Assembly (NCBI RefSeq): GCF_001277255.1
Contig: NZ_CP012264.1
Location: 4,092,001 to 4,156,000 of the forward strand
Length of the DNA: 64,000 bases
Source of the DNA: Cronobacter condimenti 1330
GTDB lineage: Bacteria; Pseudomonadota; Gammaproteobacteria; Enterobacterales; Enterobacteriaceae
Direction of reading: 5' to 3'
The notes below the pieces were generated by a model. It saw only the letters and a program-made list of their open reading frames with translations. It was not told the origin of the DNA and made no database searches. Below, piece by piece: positions 1 to 7,438 of this stretch. How positions within the stretch are numbered: the stretch's first letter is position 1; every line of letters starts with the position of its first letter. The position numbers and the translations under genes are program-made.

Positions 1-169
1 TCATGAATGACACGTAGCTGCCAATCATATAGACCTCGCCGTGGGCGAAGTTAATCATGCCGATAATGCCGTAGACCATGGTGTAGCCGATGGCGATCAG
101 CGCGTAAGTACTGCCCAGCGTGACGCCGTTAAACATCTGCTGCAGAAAATAGAGAAACTGCTCGGACAT
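1..169 (-). CDS. livH: LivH, branched-chain amino acid ABC permease (N-terminal part only)
   Basis: Only the first 56 codons lie in the window; the rest runs off the left edge. The reading begins MSEQFLYFLQQMFNGVTLGS and continues with the first membrane helix and a GMINFAHGEVYM segment, typical of the LivH permease of the LIV-I/LS high-affinity leucine, isoleucine and valine importer. The ATG at 167-169 is preceded by a purine-rich ribosome site. In E. coli livH directly follows livK, which supplies the leucine-specific binding protein. Here the upstream position holds only a livK remnant, so LivH must be fed by LivJ. Identity is very secure; length cannot be judged. Confidence 0.95.
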   Translation of the reverse strand, partial: MSEQFLYFLQQMFNGVTLGSTYALIAIGYTMVYGIIGMINFAHGEVYMIGSYVSFM

Positions 170-237
170 AACGTAACCTTATTAAAACCTGTCGGACGGC
201 GTCCGACGGGCGGGATGAACATCGGGTATGCTGTATT

Positions 238-501
238 TCAGGCGACAAACGGCCCGTTTTTCGCAACGGTTGATGCACCGTCGGCATGCCACTCAAAACC
301 ACTCACTTCAAATCCCTTCAGATCGCTTTTTTCATCCCAGTTCAGCGGCCCAGACACGGTCGTTACACCGTGAGATTTTATTTTCTTCACCAGAGCGACT
401 GCGCCGCCGTGAAACACCTTAGCGCCCCACTGCGCCATCGGCCCGGACATGGCGCCTGTAGCGTCCACGTTGTTCGCCTGCGCGTTGCTGTTCATCCTCA
501 A
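238..501 (-). pseudogene. livK: livK remnant: binding protein with most of its middle deleted
   Basis: An 87-codon open frame sits exactly where livK belongs, between panZ and livH. Its N-terminal part reads GAMSGPMAQWG, the start of mature Liv binding proteins, and then jumps directly to the extreme C-terminal region (ALVKKIKSHG, GPLNWDEKSDLKGFE, FEWHADGASTVAK). About 275 internal residues, and the signal peptide, are gone compared with the roughly 369-residue E. coli LivK. The native stop after the final Lys is also lost and the frame runs five codons further. The product could not fold as a periplasmic binding protein or be exported. The C-terminal motif (GPLNWDE, WHADG, STVAK) is LivK-like rather than LivJ-like, so this is a decayed livK and not a partial livJ duplicate. 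Confidence 0.88.
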
Positions 502-916
502 AATCCCCGTTCGTGATGTGTGTTGCTAATAAGTTTTATTATGGTTAAAAAATATTCTGCTGTTTTAATAGACAACGCTATTTTTACCTGTCTCTTTAAA
601 GGGTTAGCGTGGTTTTTAGCGAAACTATAATTAAAACATCTATTTTTCAGTCTATTAAGAAAAGATAATATTCTGAAATATGGCCGAGATAAACAAAAAA
701 AAGCGCAGCGAATAGCATAAAATATCGGCATTATAAGCCAGATAAAACGCTGCCTTTCAGGGTTATATGCTGGTTAAATTTCATTCCTCGCGCTTTCCCG
801 CTGGTTAATTAATGAGACAAAAACTAATCAGCTACTGAATAGATCTTGCCATGACGCCCAGCACCTGAAAAAAATCGGGTAAACTCAGTTATTCACCCAT
901 GGCGGAATGATTGTTT
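502..916. other. AT-rich intergenic region, liv/panZ control region
   Basis: This 415-bp stretch has no credible gene. Roughly 520-760 is clearly more AT-rich than the rest of the window, with A and T runs. It probably holds the promoters for livHMGF (leftward) and panZ (rightward). In E. coli the liv promoters are controlled by Lrp and leucine, and AT-rich DNA of this kind suits Lrp or H-NS binding, but I cannot point to a definite operator or promoter. Confidence 0.5.
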
Positions 917-1309
917 ATGAAACTCACTATCCTTCGTCTGCATACCCTGAGCGAACAGGACAAAATCGACCTCGCGAAGATCTGGCCGGAATATCCTTCT
1001 GAATCGCTGCGTCTTGATGAGAACCACCGGATTTATGCCGCGCGCTTTAACGAGCGGCTGCTGGGCGCGGTGCGCGTGACGCTGCGCGGCACCGAAGGCG
1101 CCATGGATTCTCTGCGGGTACGGGAAGTCACGCGTCGTCGCGGCGTTGGGCATTACCTGATTGAAGAGACGATCCGCGATAACCCGTCGATGACCGACTG
1201 GTGGGTGATGGATATCGGTGTGGAAGACTACAACGTGATGAACGCGTTTATGCAGACGCTGGGCTTTAACGCGCAGCAGGATGGCTGGGTGAAGCGGTTA
1301 GAGGCGTGA
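917..1309 (+). CDS. panZ: PanZ (PanM), GNAT-fold activator of aspartate decarboxylase PanD
   Basis: The 130-residue protein starts MKLTILRLHTLSEQDKIDL and contains the IWPEYPSESL, HRIYAARFNERLL and SLRVREVTRRRGVGHYLIEE segments of PanZ, a short GNAT-fold protein. PanZ binds acetyl-CoA and promotes self-cleavage of PanD, so it matures and regulates the enzyme that makes beta-alanine for pantothenate and CoA. The RRRGVG loop is the acyl-CoA pyrophosphate-binding motif. An in-frame TTG lies two codons upstream, but the ATG at 917 matches the family start. As in E. coli the gene lies between livK and livJ on the opposite strand. Confidence 0.93.
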   Translation: MKLTILRLHTLSEQDKIDLAKIWPEYPSESLRLDENHRIYAARFNERLLGAVRVTLRGTEGAMDSLRVREVTRRRGVGHYLIEETIRDNPSMTDWWVMDIGVEDYNVMNAFMQTLGFNAQQDGWVKRLEA

Positions 1310-1321
1310 TGTTAATAAAGG

Positions 1322-1346
1322 GGTGGATGCGCTGCGCTTATCCACC
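1322..1346. repeat. Short extragenic palindrome, copy 1 (GGTGGAT / ATCCACC)
   Basis: GGTGGAT (1322-1328) and ATCCACC (1340-1346) form a 7-bp inverted repeat around a GC-rich loop just after panZ. Similar palindromes occur after yhhL (12,957), zntA (16,451) and uspA (31,763), always just past a stop codon, so this looks like a dispersed extragenic element. Confidence 0.6.
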
Positions 1347-1350
1347 TTAC

Positions 1351-1376
1351 GCGACAGCGGCATACACCGCTGTCGC
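1351..1376 (+). terminator. Strong hairpin downstream of panZ
   Basis: GCGACAGCGG pairs perfectly with CCGCTGTCGC across a 6-base loop. No U-run follows (GCGAAAG), so it is not a classic intrinsic terminator; it may stabilise or end the panZ transcript. Its right arm runs into the first ERIC unit. Confidence 0.5.
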
Positions 1377-1640
1377 GCGAAAGACGCAATAGCCTCTTTA
1401 CCCACGTATTTCGTGCTACAGCAAGGCGGCAAGCCCTGAAATCCCCGGGAGCTTACATCAGTAAGTGACCGGGGTTGAAGGGTGCAGCCAACGCTGCTGT
1501 CGTGCGAAAGACGCAACAGCCTATTTACCCAAGTATTTCGTGCTACAGCAAGGCGGCAAGCCCTGAAATCCCCGGGAGCTTACATCAGTAAGTGACCGGG
1601 GTTGAAGGGTGCAGCCAACGCTGCTGTCGTGCGAAAGACG
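1369..1640. repeat. Two tandem ERIC elements (127-bp period)
   Basis: The 127-bp unit beginning GCGAAAGACGCA at 1377 repeats almost exactly at 1504, and the first ten bases appear again at 1631, giving two full tandem units and the start of a third. Each unit contains the ERIC hallmark: a CCCCGGGAGCTTACATCAG segment followed by GTAAGTGACCGGGG, an inverted repeat around the SacI-like core. The 127-bp period equals the canonical ERIC (IRU) length. The units differ at only a few positions, so the duplication is recent. The pair lies between the convergent panZ and livJ genes. Confidence 0.9.
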
Positions 1641-1652
1641 CCGGGGAAATAA

Positions 1653-2756
1653 TTATTTGGCGTCGGTCGCCGTACCATTGGCATGCCAGGTAAACACGCC
1701 AAACTCAAAGCCTTTCAGATCGCCCTTCGAATCCCAGGAGAGCGGCCCCATCACGGTGTCTACCGAATTCGCTTTCAGGTATTTGGCGATTGCCGCCGGG
1801 TCGTCGCTCTGGTTCAGGCCAGCGGCCAGAGACTGCAGCGCGGCGTAAGTGGTCCACACAAACGCGCCGCTCGGATCCTGTTTCTTCGCTTTGATGGCGT
1901 CCACAATCGGTTTGTTCGCGGGTACCTGATCGTAGTTCTTCGGCTTGGTCACCAGCATGCCTTCGGCTGCATCGCCCGCGATGTTAGACAGCGACACGTT
2001 CGCCACGCCTTCCGGGCCCATAAACTGGGTTTTCAGGCCTGCCGCGCGCGCCTGGCGCAGGATCTGCCCCATCTCCGGGTGATAACCACCGTAGTAAACA
2101 AAATCGATGTTTTCTTTCTTCAGACGCGCCACCAGCGTGGAGAAATCTTTTTCGCCTGCGGTAATACCGTCGAAGAAGACCACATTAGCGCCGCCTTTCT
2201 TCAGGCCGTCCTGCACCGCACGCGCCAGACCTTCACCGTATTGCTGTTTGTCATGAATGATGGCGATGTTCTTCGGTTTGACCTTATCAAGGATGTATTT
2301 TGCCGCAGTCGGGCCCTGGTCGGAATCCAGACCCGTGGTGCGCAGGATCAGCTGATAACCGCGCGCGGTCAGTTCCGGCGCCGTTGCGGCAGGTGTAATC
2401 ATCAGGATGCCTTCGTCTTCATAGATATCAGACGCCGGCTGCGTGGAAGAGGAGCACAGGTGACCGATGACATATTTTACGCCGTCGTTAACCACTTTGT
2501 TCGCCACCGCCACCGCTTGTTTCGGGTCGCAGGCGTCGTCATATTTGGTGATAACCAGCTTGTTGCCTTTGATACCGCCTTTGGCGTTGATATCAGCAAC
2601 CGCCTGCTCGGCACCGGTGAATTCCTGGTCGCCGTATTGCGCTACCGGGCCAGACATGGCGCCTACCACGGCAATTTTAATGTCTTCCGCCATCGCCATG
2701 CTGCTCATCGCCAGCGCAATTGCGCCTGCCAGTAACGCTTTACCCTTCATTTTCAT
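1653..2756 (-). CDS. livJ: LivJ, Leu/Ile/Val periplasmic binding protein
   Basis: This 367-residue preprotein is near identical to E. coli LivJ, the LIV-I binding protein that delivers leucine, isoleucine and valine to LivHMGF. A signal peptide (MKMKGKALLAGAIALAMSSM, cleaved after AMA) precedes EDIKIAVVGAMSGPVAQYGD; the HLCSSSTQPASDIYEDEG segment lines the ligand cleft and the C-terminus ends FTWHANGTATDAK. The frame stays open 49 codons upstream, but the ATG at 2754-2756 has an AGGA five bases before it and gives exactly the E. coli length. With livK destroyed, this is the only Liv binding protein seen here. Unlike in E. coli, its upstream neighbour is an inserted permease module, not rpoH. 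Confidence 0.96.
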   Translation of the reverse strand: MKMKGKALLAGAIALAMSSMAMAEDIKIAVVGAMSGPVAQYGDQEFTGAEQAVADINAKGGIKGNKLVITKYDDACDPKQAVAVANKVVNDGVKYVIGHLCSSSTQPASDIYEDEGILMITPAATAPELTARGYQLILRTTGLDSDQGPTAAKYILDKVKPKNIAIIHDKQQYGEGLARAVQDGLKKGGANVVFFDGITAGEKDFSTLVARLKKENIDFVYYGGYHPEMGQILRQARAAGLKTQFMGPEGVANVSLSNIAGDAAEGMLVTKPKNYDQVPANKPIVDAIKAKKQDPSGAFVWTTYAALQSLAAGLNQSDDPAAIAKYLKANSVDTVMGPLSWDSKGDLKGFEFGVFTWHANGTATDAK

Positions 2757-2960
2757 CCTGAGGTTCCCCATTCTTGTGGTCATTGCAGTTGTGGTGTTGT
2801 TGTTTTTCGCTACTTTATTTCCGCTTCGCTTGTTAGCGCAGCATTTAATAATGGTTTTAAGCCCTGCCGCCCGGCTAAAAGCAGCATACTCTGCTAAAAA
2901 CATACCCCATTTTTATGAATTTGGAATCACTATTTTTCACGTCAATAGTGGCGAAGAGTG

Positions 2961-2995
2961 GCGAAAAAACGTCCGCCGCGCCTCACACGCGGCGG
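2961..2995 (-). terminator. Rho-independent terminator of the permease gene
   Basis: On the minus strand CCGCCGCG and CGCGGCGG (2973-2995) form an 8-bp GC stem with a 7-base loop, followed by GGACGTTTTTT. It lies just after the permease stop codon and separates that unit from livJ. Confidence 0.8.
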
Positions 2996-3006
2996 GTTAT
3001 CGGGTT

Positions 3007-4248
3007 TTACCAGCCTGCGGGCAGATAACCGAAGGCGGACAACACCGCATAAATGGCGCTGGCGACATAGAGCAACACGATCACTGTCTGAATCAGCGGA
3101 TGGGTACTCCAGCTGCATTGCCAGCGGGGCGTGATCTCGCCACGACGACGCGCGCCGCGCAAAATAAGGATAGGCATAACAGAGAGGATCACGCCGCTGA
3201 AAACGCCCGCAAAGTAGAGCGCGTTCACAAAAGAGACCATGCCACTGTAGGCCAGCGCGAAGGGCGGCAGCGCAACAACCGCCAGCACGCCGAGGCGTTT
3301 AAGCGGCTGTGCGTCGTCCCCCAGGCGGAATTTGTCGAAGATATTGGTCAGAAAGCTGCCGCCGAGACCCCAGTAAGAGGTGAGCATGGCGCACAGCGCA
3401 AAAATGTTGGCGGAGAAGAAAGCCCATTCGCCCAGCGCCCGACCCCAGGAGATGGTCGCGACTTCAGAGATACCCTCAAGCCCGCTTAACGCGATGACCG
3501 AAAGCGGCACCAGCGCCAGCAGCGTAAACGTGATGGCCATCCCGGCAATAATGGCTTTAGGCAATTTCTCCGGCTTGTCGACAAAGCCCCGCGCCATCTC
3601 GGGCACGATATATTGCGCGGCAAAGCAGAACGCGGTGACATTGAATACCGGCACCATATAGCGCCAGTCGCCGTCCAGCAGCCAGCGCATTTCGGTCGAT
3701 TCATGCAGCAACGTGGCGACAACCAGCACCGCTATCATGACCACCATGCCGATACTGATAAATTTCTCGCCGCGCCCGATGGCCTTTAACCCAAGCCAGA
3801 GAATACCCGCCGCCGGGATGAAGAAAATCAGGCTGCCTACCGCTGGCGACACGCCGATAAGCGAGCTTAACAGTTTGCCGCTGCCGGTCATGTAGGCGGT
3901 GAGCGCGCCGACGCTGTTCACGCACACCGAGGCAAACATTAGCCAGGCGCCGAGGCGTCCGACGTAACGCCCTGCCAGCCCGCTTAACTGTAAATGCGCG
4001 CGGGTGCGCAGCGTGGCTTCGGCAACGTAGAGCATGGTGATGGTGGTCAGCACGCCGACGACAGCGAGCCAGAAAAGTAGCGGCAGGAAGCCCGCTTTGC
4101 TGGAGGCATAGGCGATAGAAAGCACGCCTGCGCCAATATTGGTGCCGACGATCATCGCCACGCCTTCGACGAAGCTCAGGGATTTGGGGGATGACGCGGC
4201 CCGCTCTCGGGCAGCCCACAGTGATGCGGGCGTGGTGTTATCAGACAT
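3007..4248 (-). CDS. Aromatic/hydroxy amino acid permease family transporter (TyrP/Mtr-like)
   Basis: This 413-residue inner-membrane protein has about eleven hydrophobic helices. The first carries VEGVAMIVGTNIGAGVLSIA, the unwound helix-1 signature (GxNIGAGxL) of the hydroxy/aromatic amino acid permease (HAAAP) family, whose members TyrP, Mtr, TnaB and SdaC are proton or sodium symporters. Length is normal for the family. It is transcribed after the PuuE-like aminotransferase with a 266-bp gap, and both lie beside a MocR regulator, so it probably imports the amino acid that induces or feeds that enzyme. The exact substrate cannot be read from sequence. E. coli has no gene here between livJ and rpoH. 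Confidence 0.82.
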   Translation of the reverse strand: MSDNTTPASLWAARERAASSPKSLSFVEGVAMIVGTNIGAGVLSIAYASSKAGFLPLLFWLAVVGVLTTITMLYVAEATLRTRAHLQLSGLAGRYVGRLGAWLMFASVCVNSVGALTAYMTGSGKLLSSLIGVSPAVGSLIFFIPAAGILWLGLKAIGRGEKFISIGMVVMIAVLVVATLLHESTEMRWLLDGDWRYMVPVFNVTAFCFAAQYIVPEMARGFVDKPEKLPKAIIAGMAITFTLLALVPLSVIALSGLEGISEVATISWGRALGEWAFFSANIFALCAMLTSYWGLGGSFLTNIFDKFRLGDDAQPLKRLGVLAVVALPPFALAYSGMVSFVNALYFAGVFSGVILSVMPILILRGARRRGEITPRWQCSWSTHPLIQTVIVLLYVASAIYAVLSAFGYLPAGW

Positions 4249-4514
4249 AGTTCTTCCTTAAATATCCGGCGGCTATCACCACCGGAAGCGGTTGTGTTCA
4301 CGGTGTTTTCTTGTGCTAGCAAGGGAGATATTTAAGCTTCGGGTCTGTCAGCCTCCCGAAGCGCGTTCCTTCGCAGGTGGCCCCAAAGACGCGCCGTTAT
4401 GGCCCGCTGCTGCGCGGCGGTCAGGCCATAAGGCGGGCGCCCTCAGGGTCAATCCTGTGACCTTCAATGCCTTGTCGGGTGGGTGGCACTGCACCCGCCG
4501 TTCCCTTCGGCTGA
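4249..4514. repeat. Intergenic region with inverted repeats
   Basis: This 266-bp gap holds TTATGGCC (4398-4405) paired with GGCCATAA (4424-4431), and a CGGGTG/CACCCG palindrome at 4476-4500 that resembles the extragenic palindromes found elsewhere in the window. No gene is visible. The hairpins may end or attenuate transcription leaving the aminotransferase gene. Confidence 0.5.
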
Positions 4515-5780
4515 TTACCGCCCCAGCGCGCGGGAGAGGATCTCCAGCGCTTTGCTGAACTGCGCATCCGGGATGGTTAACGGGTAAAGGAAGCGGATAA
4601 CGTTGCCGTAAACGCCGCAGCTCAGCAGCAGCAGCCCCTCTTCGCGGGCGCGGGCCTGCACTTCCTGGGTAAACGACGGCGACGGTTTGCCGGTGTGCGG
4701 ATCGTTAAACTCCACCGCCACCATTGAACCTTGCCCGCGCACCTCGGCGATGGCCGGGCAATGCGTACGCGCCTGGTTGAGCACCTCTTTCAGGTGCTGG
4801 CCCAGCTCGTTTGCGCGCTGGCACAAGTGTTCTTCATCGATGACATCCAGCACCGCGTGCGCGGCCGCGACAGCCAGCGGGTTGCCCGCATACGTCCCGC
4901 CAAGGCCACCCGGGGCTGGCGCGTCCATCACCTCTGCGCGACCAACAACGCCGGAGAGCGGCATTCCGCCTGCAAGGCTTTTCGCCATTGTCAGCAGGTC
5001 AGGCTTCACGCTGTAGTGCTCCATTGCGAATAGCTTGCCGGTGCGCGCAAAGCCGGTTTGCACCTCATCGGCAATCAGGAGAATGCCGTGCTCGTCACAC
5101 AGCGCACGCAGCGCCTGCATAAACGCCGGCGGCGCCACGTTAAAGCCTCCTTCGCCCTGCACCGGCTCCAGCACAATCGCCGCCACCTGATCCGGTGCGA
5201 TATCGGCTTTGAAAATGCGATCCAGGCTCGCCATCGCATCATCCACCGACACGCCGTGCAGCGCATTCGGGTACTGGGCATGGAAAACCGAGCCCGGGAA
5301 CGGGCCGAAGCCGATTTTGTACGGCGCGACCTTGCCGGTGAGCGCCATCGTCATAAATGTGCGGCCATGGAAACCGCCGCCAAAAGTAATCAGCCCTGGG
5401 CGACGGGTATACGCGCGGGCGATTTTCACCGCGTTTTCGACGGCTTCTGCGCCGGTTGTGAAGAACGCGGTTTTCGCCGGGCCATTAATGGGCGCGCACG
5501 CATTGATGCGCTCGGCAAGCGATACATAGCTTTCGTACGGCACAATCTGGTACGCCGTGTGGGTAAAGGCGCGCAGTTGATTTTCGATAGCCTCCACGAT
5601 ACGCGGATGACGATGACCGGTGTTTAGCACCGCGATGCCTGCCGCAAAGTCGATAATCTCGTTGCCTTCCACGTCCCACAGGGTGGCGTTTTCGGCTTTT
5701 TCGGCATAAAAGCCGCACATCACGCCAACGCCACGTGGGGTGGCGCTCTGACGACGTTGATTCAATTCTGAATTTTTCAC
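4515..5780 (-). CDS. PuuE/GabT-like 4-aminobutyrate aminotransferase
   Basis: The 421-residue class III PLP aminotransferase is closer to PuuE than to GabT of E. coli: it shares TPRGVGVMC, FAAGIAVLNTGHRHP, THTAYQIVPYESYVSLAE, TTGAEAVENAVKIAR, MTMAKSLAGGMPLSGVVG (with the PLP lysine) and NVIRFLYPLTIPDAQF. These enzymes move the amino group of GABA to 2-oxoglutarate, giving succinate semialdehyde. Two starts are possible; the GTG at 5778-5780 has an AGGAG seven bases upstream and gives exactly the PuuE length, whereas the ATG at 5786 sits on the ribosome site. No other puu genes adjoin it, so the real substrate may be another omega-amino acid. A divergent MocR gene likely controls it. Confidence 0.85.
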   Translation of the reverse strand: MKNSELNQRRQSATPRGVGVMCGFYAEKAENATLWDVEGNEIIDFAAGIAVLNTGHRHPRIVEAIENQLRAFTHTAYQIVPYESYVSLAERINACAPINGPAKTAFFTTGAEAVENAVKIARAYTRRPGLITFGGGFHGRTFMTMALTGKVAPYKIGFGPFPGSVFHAQYPNALHGVSVDDAMASLDRIFKADIAPDQVAAIVLEPVQGEGGFNVAPPAFMQALRALCDEHGILLIADEVQTGFARTGKLFAMEHYSVKPDLLTMAKSLAGGMPLSGVVGRAEVMDAPAPGGLGGTYAGNPLAVAAAHAVLDVIDEEHLCQRANELGQHLKEVLNQARTHCPAIAEVRGQGSMVAVEFNDPHTGKPSPSFTQEVQARAREEGLLLLSCGVYGNVIRFLYPLTIPDAQFSKALEILSRALGR

Positions 5781-5796
5781 CCTCATTCTCCTGCTG

Positions 5797-5841
5797 ATAA
5801 ACGTCACTTTTTAGCAACAAACCTGAAACAGTGACGTTTAT
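5797..5841. promoter_or_regulatory. 12-bp perfect inverted repeat, probable MocR operator
   Basis: ATAAACGTCACT (5797-5808) and its exact reverse complement AGTGACGTTTAT (5830-5841) are separated by 21 bp in the 118-bp gap between the aminotransferase and the regulator. Centre-to-centre spacing is 33 bp, about three helical turns, as expected for a MocR dimer binding two half-sites. The right arm reaches the -35 region of the regulator's promoter, suggesting autoregulation. Confidence 0.75.
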
Positions 5842-5865
5842 TTACCCAGGCTATGGCCCTATAAT
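5837..5865 (+). promoter_or_regulatory. Sigma-70 promoter of the MocR gene
   Basis: A perfect -10 box TATAAT lies at 5860-5865, with a weak -35 (TTTATT, 5837-5842) 17 bp upstream overlapping the inverted repeat. Transcription would start near 5872, leaving a leader of about 27 nt before the TTG start. Confidence 0.6.
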
Positions 5866-5898
5866 CGAGTACCAGTTTCGAATAAATGAGGGATCCAA

Positions 5899-7392
5899 TT
5901 GCATTCTTTAGTGTCTGATCTCTTATTGCTTCGTCTTGGTGAACAGCGTGACGAGCGTCTGCATAAGCGGCTTTATAACGCGCTGCGCCTGACCATTCTC
6001 GACGGCAGCCTGCCTGCGCAAAGCCGCCTGCCCGCCTCGCGGGATCTTGCTCAGCAACTCGGCCTTTCACGTAACACTGTATTAACAGTTTATGAACAAT
6101 TACTGGCAGAAGGATATGTGACATCGCGCGCCGGTAGCGGAACATTTGTCGCCGGAATGCTGCCAGACAGCCTGTTATCTGCGCCGCCGGTGGCTCAGGG
6201 GGAGCACGATCGCGTCTCGTCTGCGCGCTTCTCATCGCGGGGAACAACGCTGCTCGGCCAGGTCAGCGCCAGCCCGAAACAATGGGGCGCATTTATTCCC
6301 GGCGTGCCGGATGTTCACGCCTTTCCGCACCAGTTATTCAGTAAGATTCAGGCGCGGCTTAGCCGTCGTCCGACGCCGCAGCGCCTCACGTATAGCTGTC
6401 AGGGCGGCACGCCCGAGCTACAACGCGCACTGGTGGATTATTTGCGGGTGTCGCGATCGGTTCACTGCACCGCGGATCAGGTGTTGATCACCGAAGGCAT
6501 TCATCAGGCCATCGATCTGGTCGCGCGCATGTTGTGCGACCGGGGTGATGTCGCATGGGTGGAGGAGCCGTCATACTGGGGCATCCGCCATGTGCTGCAA
6601 ATGAACGACGTCTCTATCGTGCCGGTGCAGGTCGATAAAGCAGGCATGGTGCCGCCGACGCGCCAGGAGACGCCACCGCGGCTAATTTTCGTTACGCCAT
6701 CGCACCAGTATCCGCTCGGCGCAGTGATGAGCCTGGAGCGTCGCCAGCGCCTGTTAACGCTGGCGCGCCAGACCGGCAGCTGGATTGTGGAGGACGATTA
6801 CGACAGCGAGTTTCGTTTTTCCGGTCAGCCCATTCCGGCGCTACAAGGGCTGATGGCTGACCCGCCAGTGATCTACATCGGCACCTTCAGCAAGACGCTC
6901 TATCCGGGTCTGCGTATCGGTTATGTGGTGTTGCCGCAGGCGCTCGCGCAGGCGATGAAAACCGCGCACGCCGAGCTTTATCGCGGCGGTCATTCGATTA
7001 TCCAGGCGGCGCTGGCGGAGTTTATCGAAGCCGGACATTACAGCGCGCATATCCGGCGCATGCGGTTGCTGTACGGTCGTCGTCGGGCGTTTCTCACGAC
7101 CCTTATCACGCGTTATCTCGGCCCGCAGGCGCTGTCGGATTTTAGTGATAACGCGGGGCTGCACCTGGTGCTGAACCTGCCGGATGACGCTGACGATGTC
7201 GCTATCGCCCGGCTTGCCAATGAGCGCGACATTCTGGTGCGCCCGCTGTCGCGGTATTACCTGACGGAAAACCGGCGTCGCGGCTTGTTGATGGGGTTCG
7301 CCTGCGTGGCGGAAGAAAAAATGGAGGGCGCGTTCAAAGCGCTGCTGGCGTGTATCGAGGCGGTATACCCGACGCTTTTGCGCCGCGCATAA
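5899..7392 (+). CDS. MocR-family (GntR wHTH plus aminotransferase fold) regulator
   Basis: The 497-residue protein has an N-terminal GntR winged helix (LHKRLYNALRLTILDGSL, LPASRDLAQQLGLSRNTV, YEQLLAEGYVTSRAGSGTFV; about residues 15-80). A full-length class I aminotransferase domain follows, with the PLP aspartate region VEDDYDSEFRF and the Schiff-base lysine K332 in GTFSKTLYPGLRIGY. This is the MocR/GabR/PdxR design, in which PLP and an amino acid are sensed by the catalytically repurposed domain. The TTG start at 5899 has GAGG seven bases upstream. GabR of Bacillus activates a neighbouring GABA aminotransferase gene, so this protein probably controls the divergent aminotransferase and permease. 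Confidence 0.9.
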   Translation: MHSLVSDLLLLRLGEQRDERLHKRLYNALRLTILDGSLPAQSRLPASRDLAQQLGLSRNTVLTVYEQLLAEGYVTSRAGSGTFVAGMLPDSLLSAPPVAQGEHDRVSSARFSSRGTTLLGQVSASPKQWGAFIPGVPDVHAFPHQLFSKIQARLSRRPTPQRLTYSCQGGTPELQRALVDYLRVSRSVHCTADQVLITEGIHQAIDLVARMLCDRGDVAWVEEPSYWGIRHVLQMNDVSIVPVQVDKAGMVPPTRQETPPRLIFVTPSHQYPLGAVMSLERRQRLLTLARQTGSWIVEDDYDSEFRFSGQPIPALQGLMADPPVIYIGTFSKTLYPGLRIGYVVLPQALAQAMKTAHAELYRGGHSIIQAALAEFIEAGHYSAHIRRMRLLYGRRRAFLTTLITRYLGPQALSDFSDNAGLHLVLNLPDDADDVAIARLANERDILVRPLSRYYLTENRRRGLLMGFACVAEEKMEGAFKALLACIEAVYPTLLRRA

Positions 7393-7395
7393 AGC

Positions 7396-7424
7396 AAAAC
7401 ACCCCGCTGAGGGCGGGGTGTTTT
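7396..7424. terminator. Bidirectional terminator between MocR gene and rpoH
   Basis: AAAACACCCCGC and GCGGGGTGTTTT pair around a short loop. With A-runs on one side and T-runs on the other it can end transcription of both the MocR gene (rightward) and rpoH (leftward), which converge here. Confidence 0.93.
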
Positions 7425-7438
7425 CAGACTGACGTGGC

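Noticed and set aside
1683..2735. 350-codon open frame on the plus strand opposite livJ
   Set aside because: It is the antisense shadow of a strongly conserved gene, rich in Arg, His and Ala, without domain resemblance or ribosome site.
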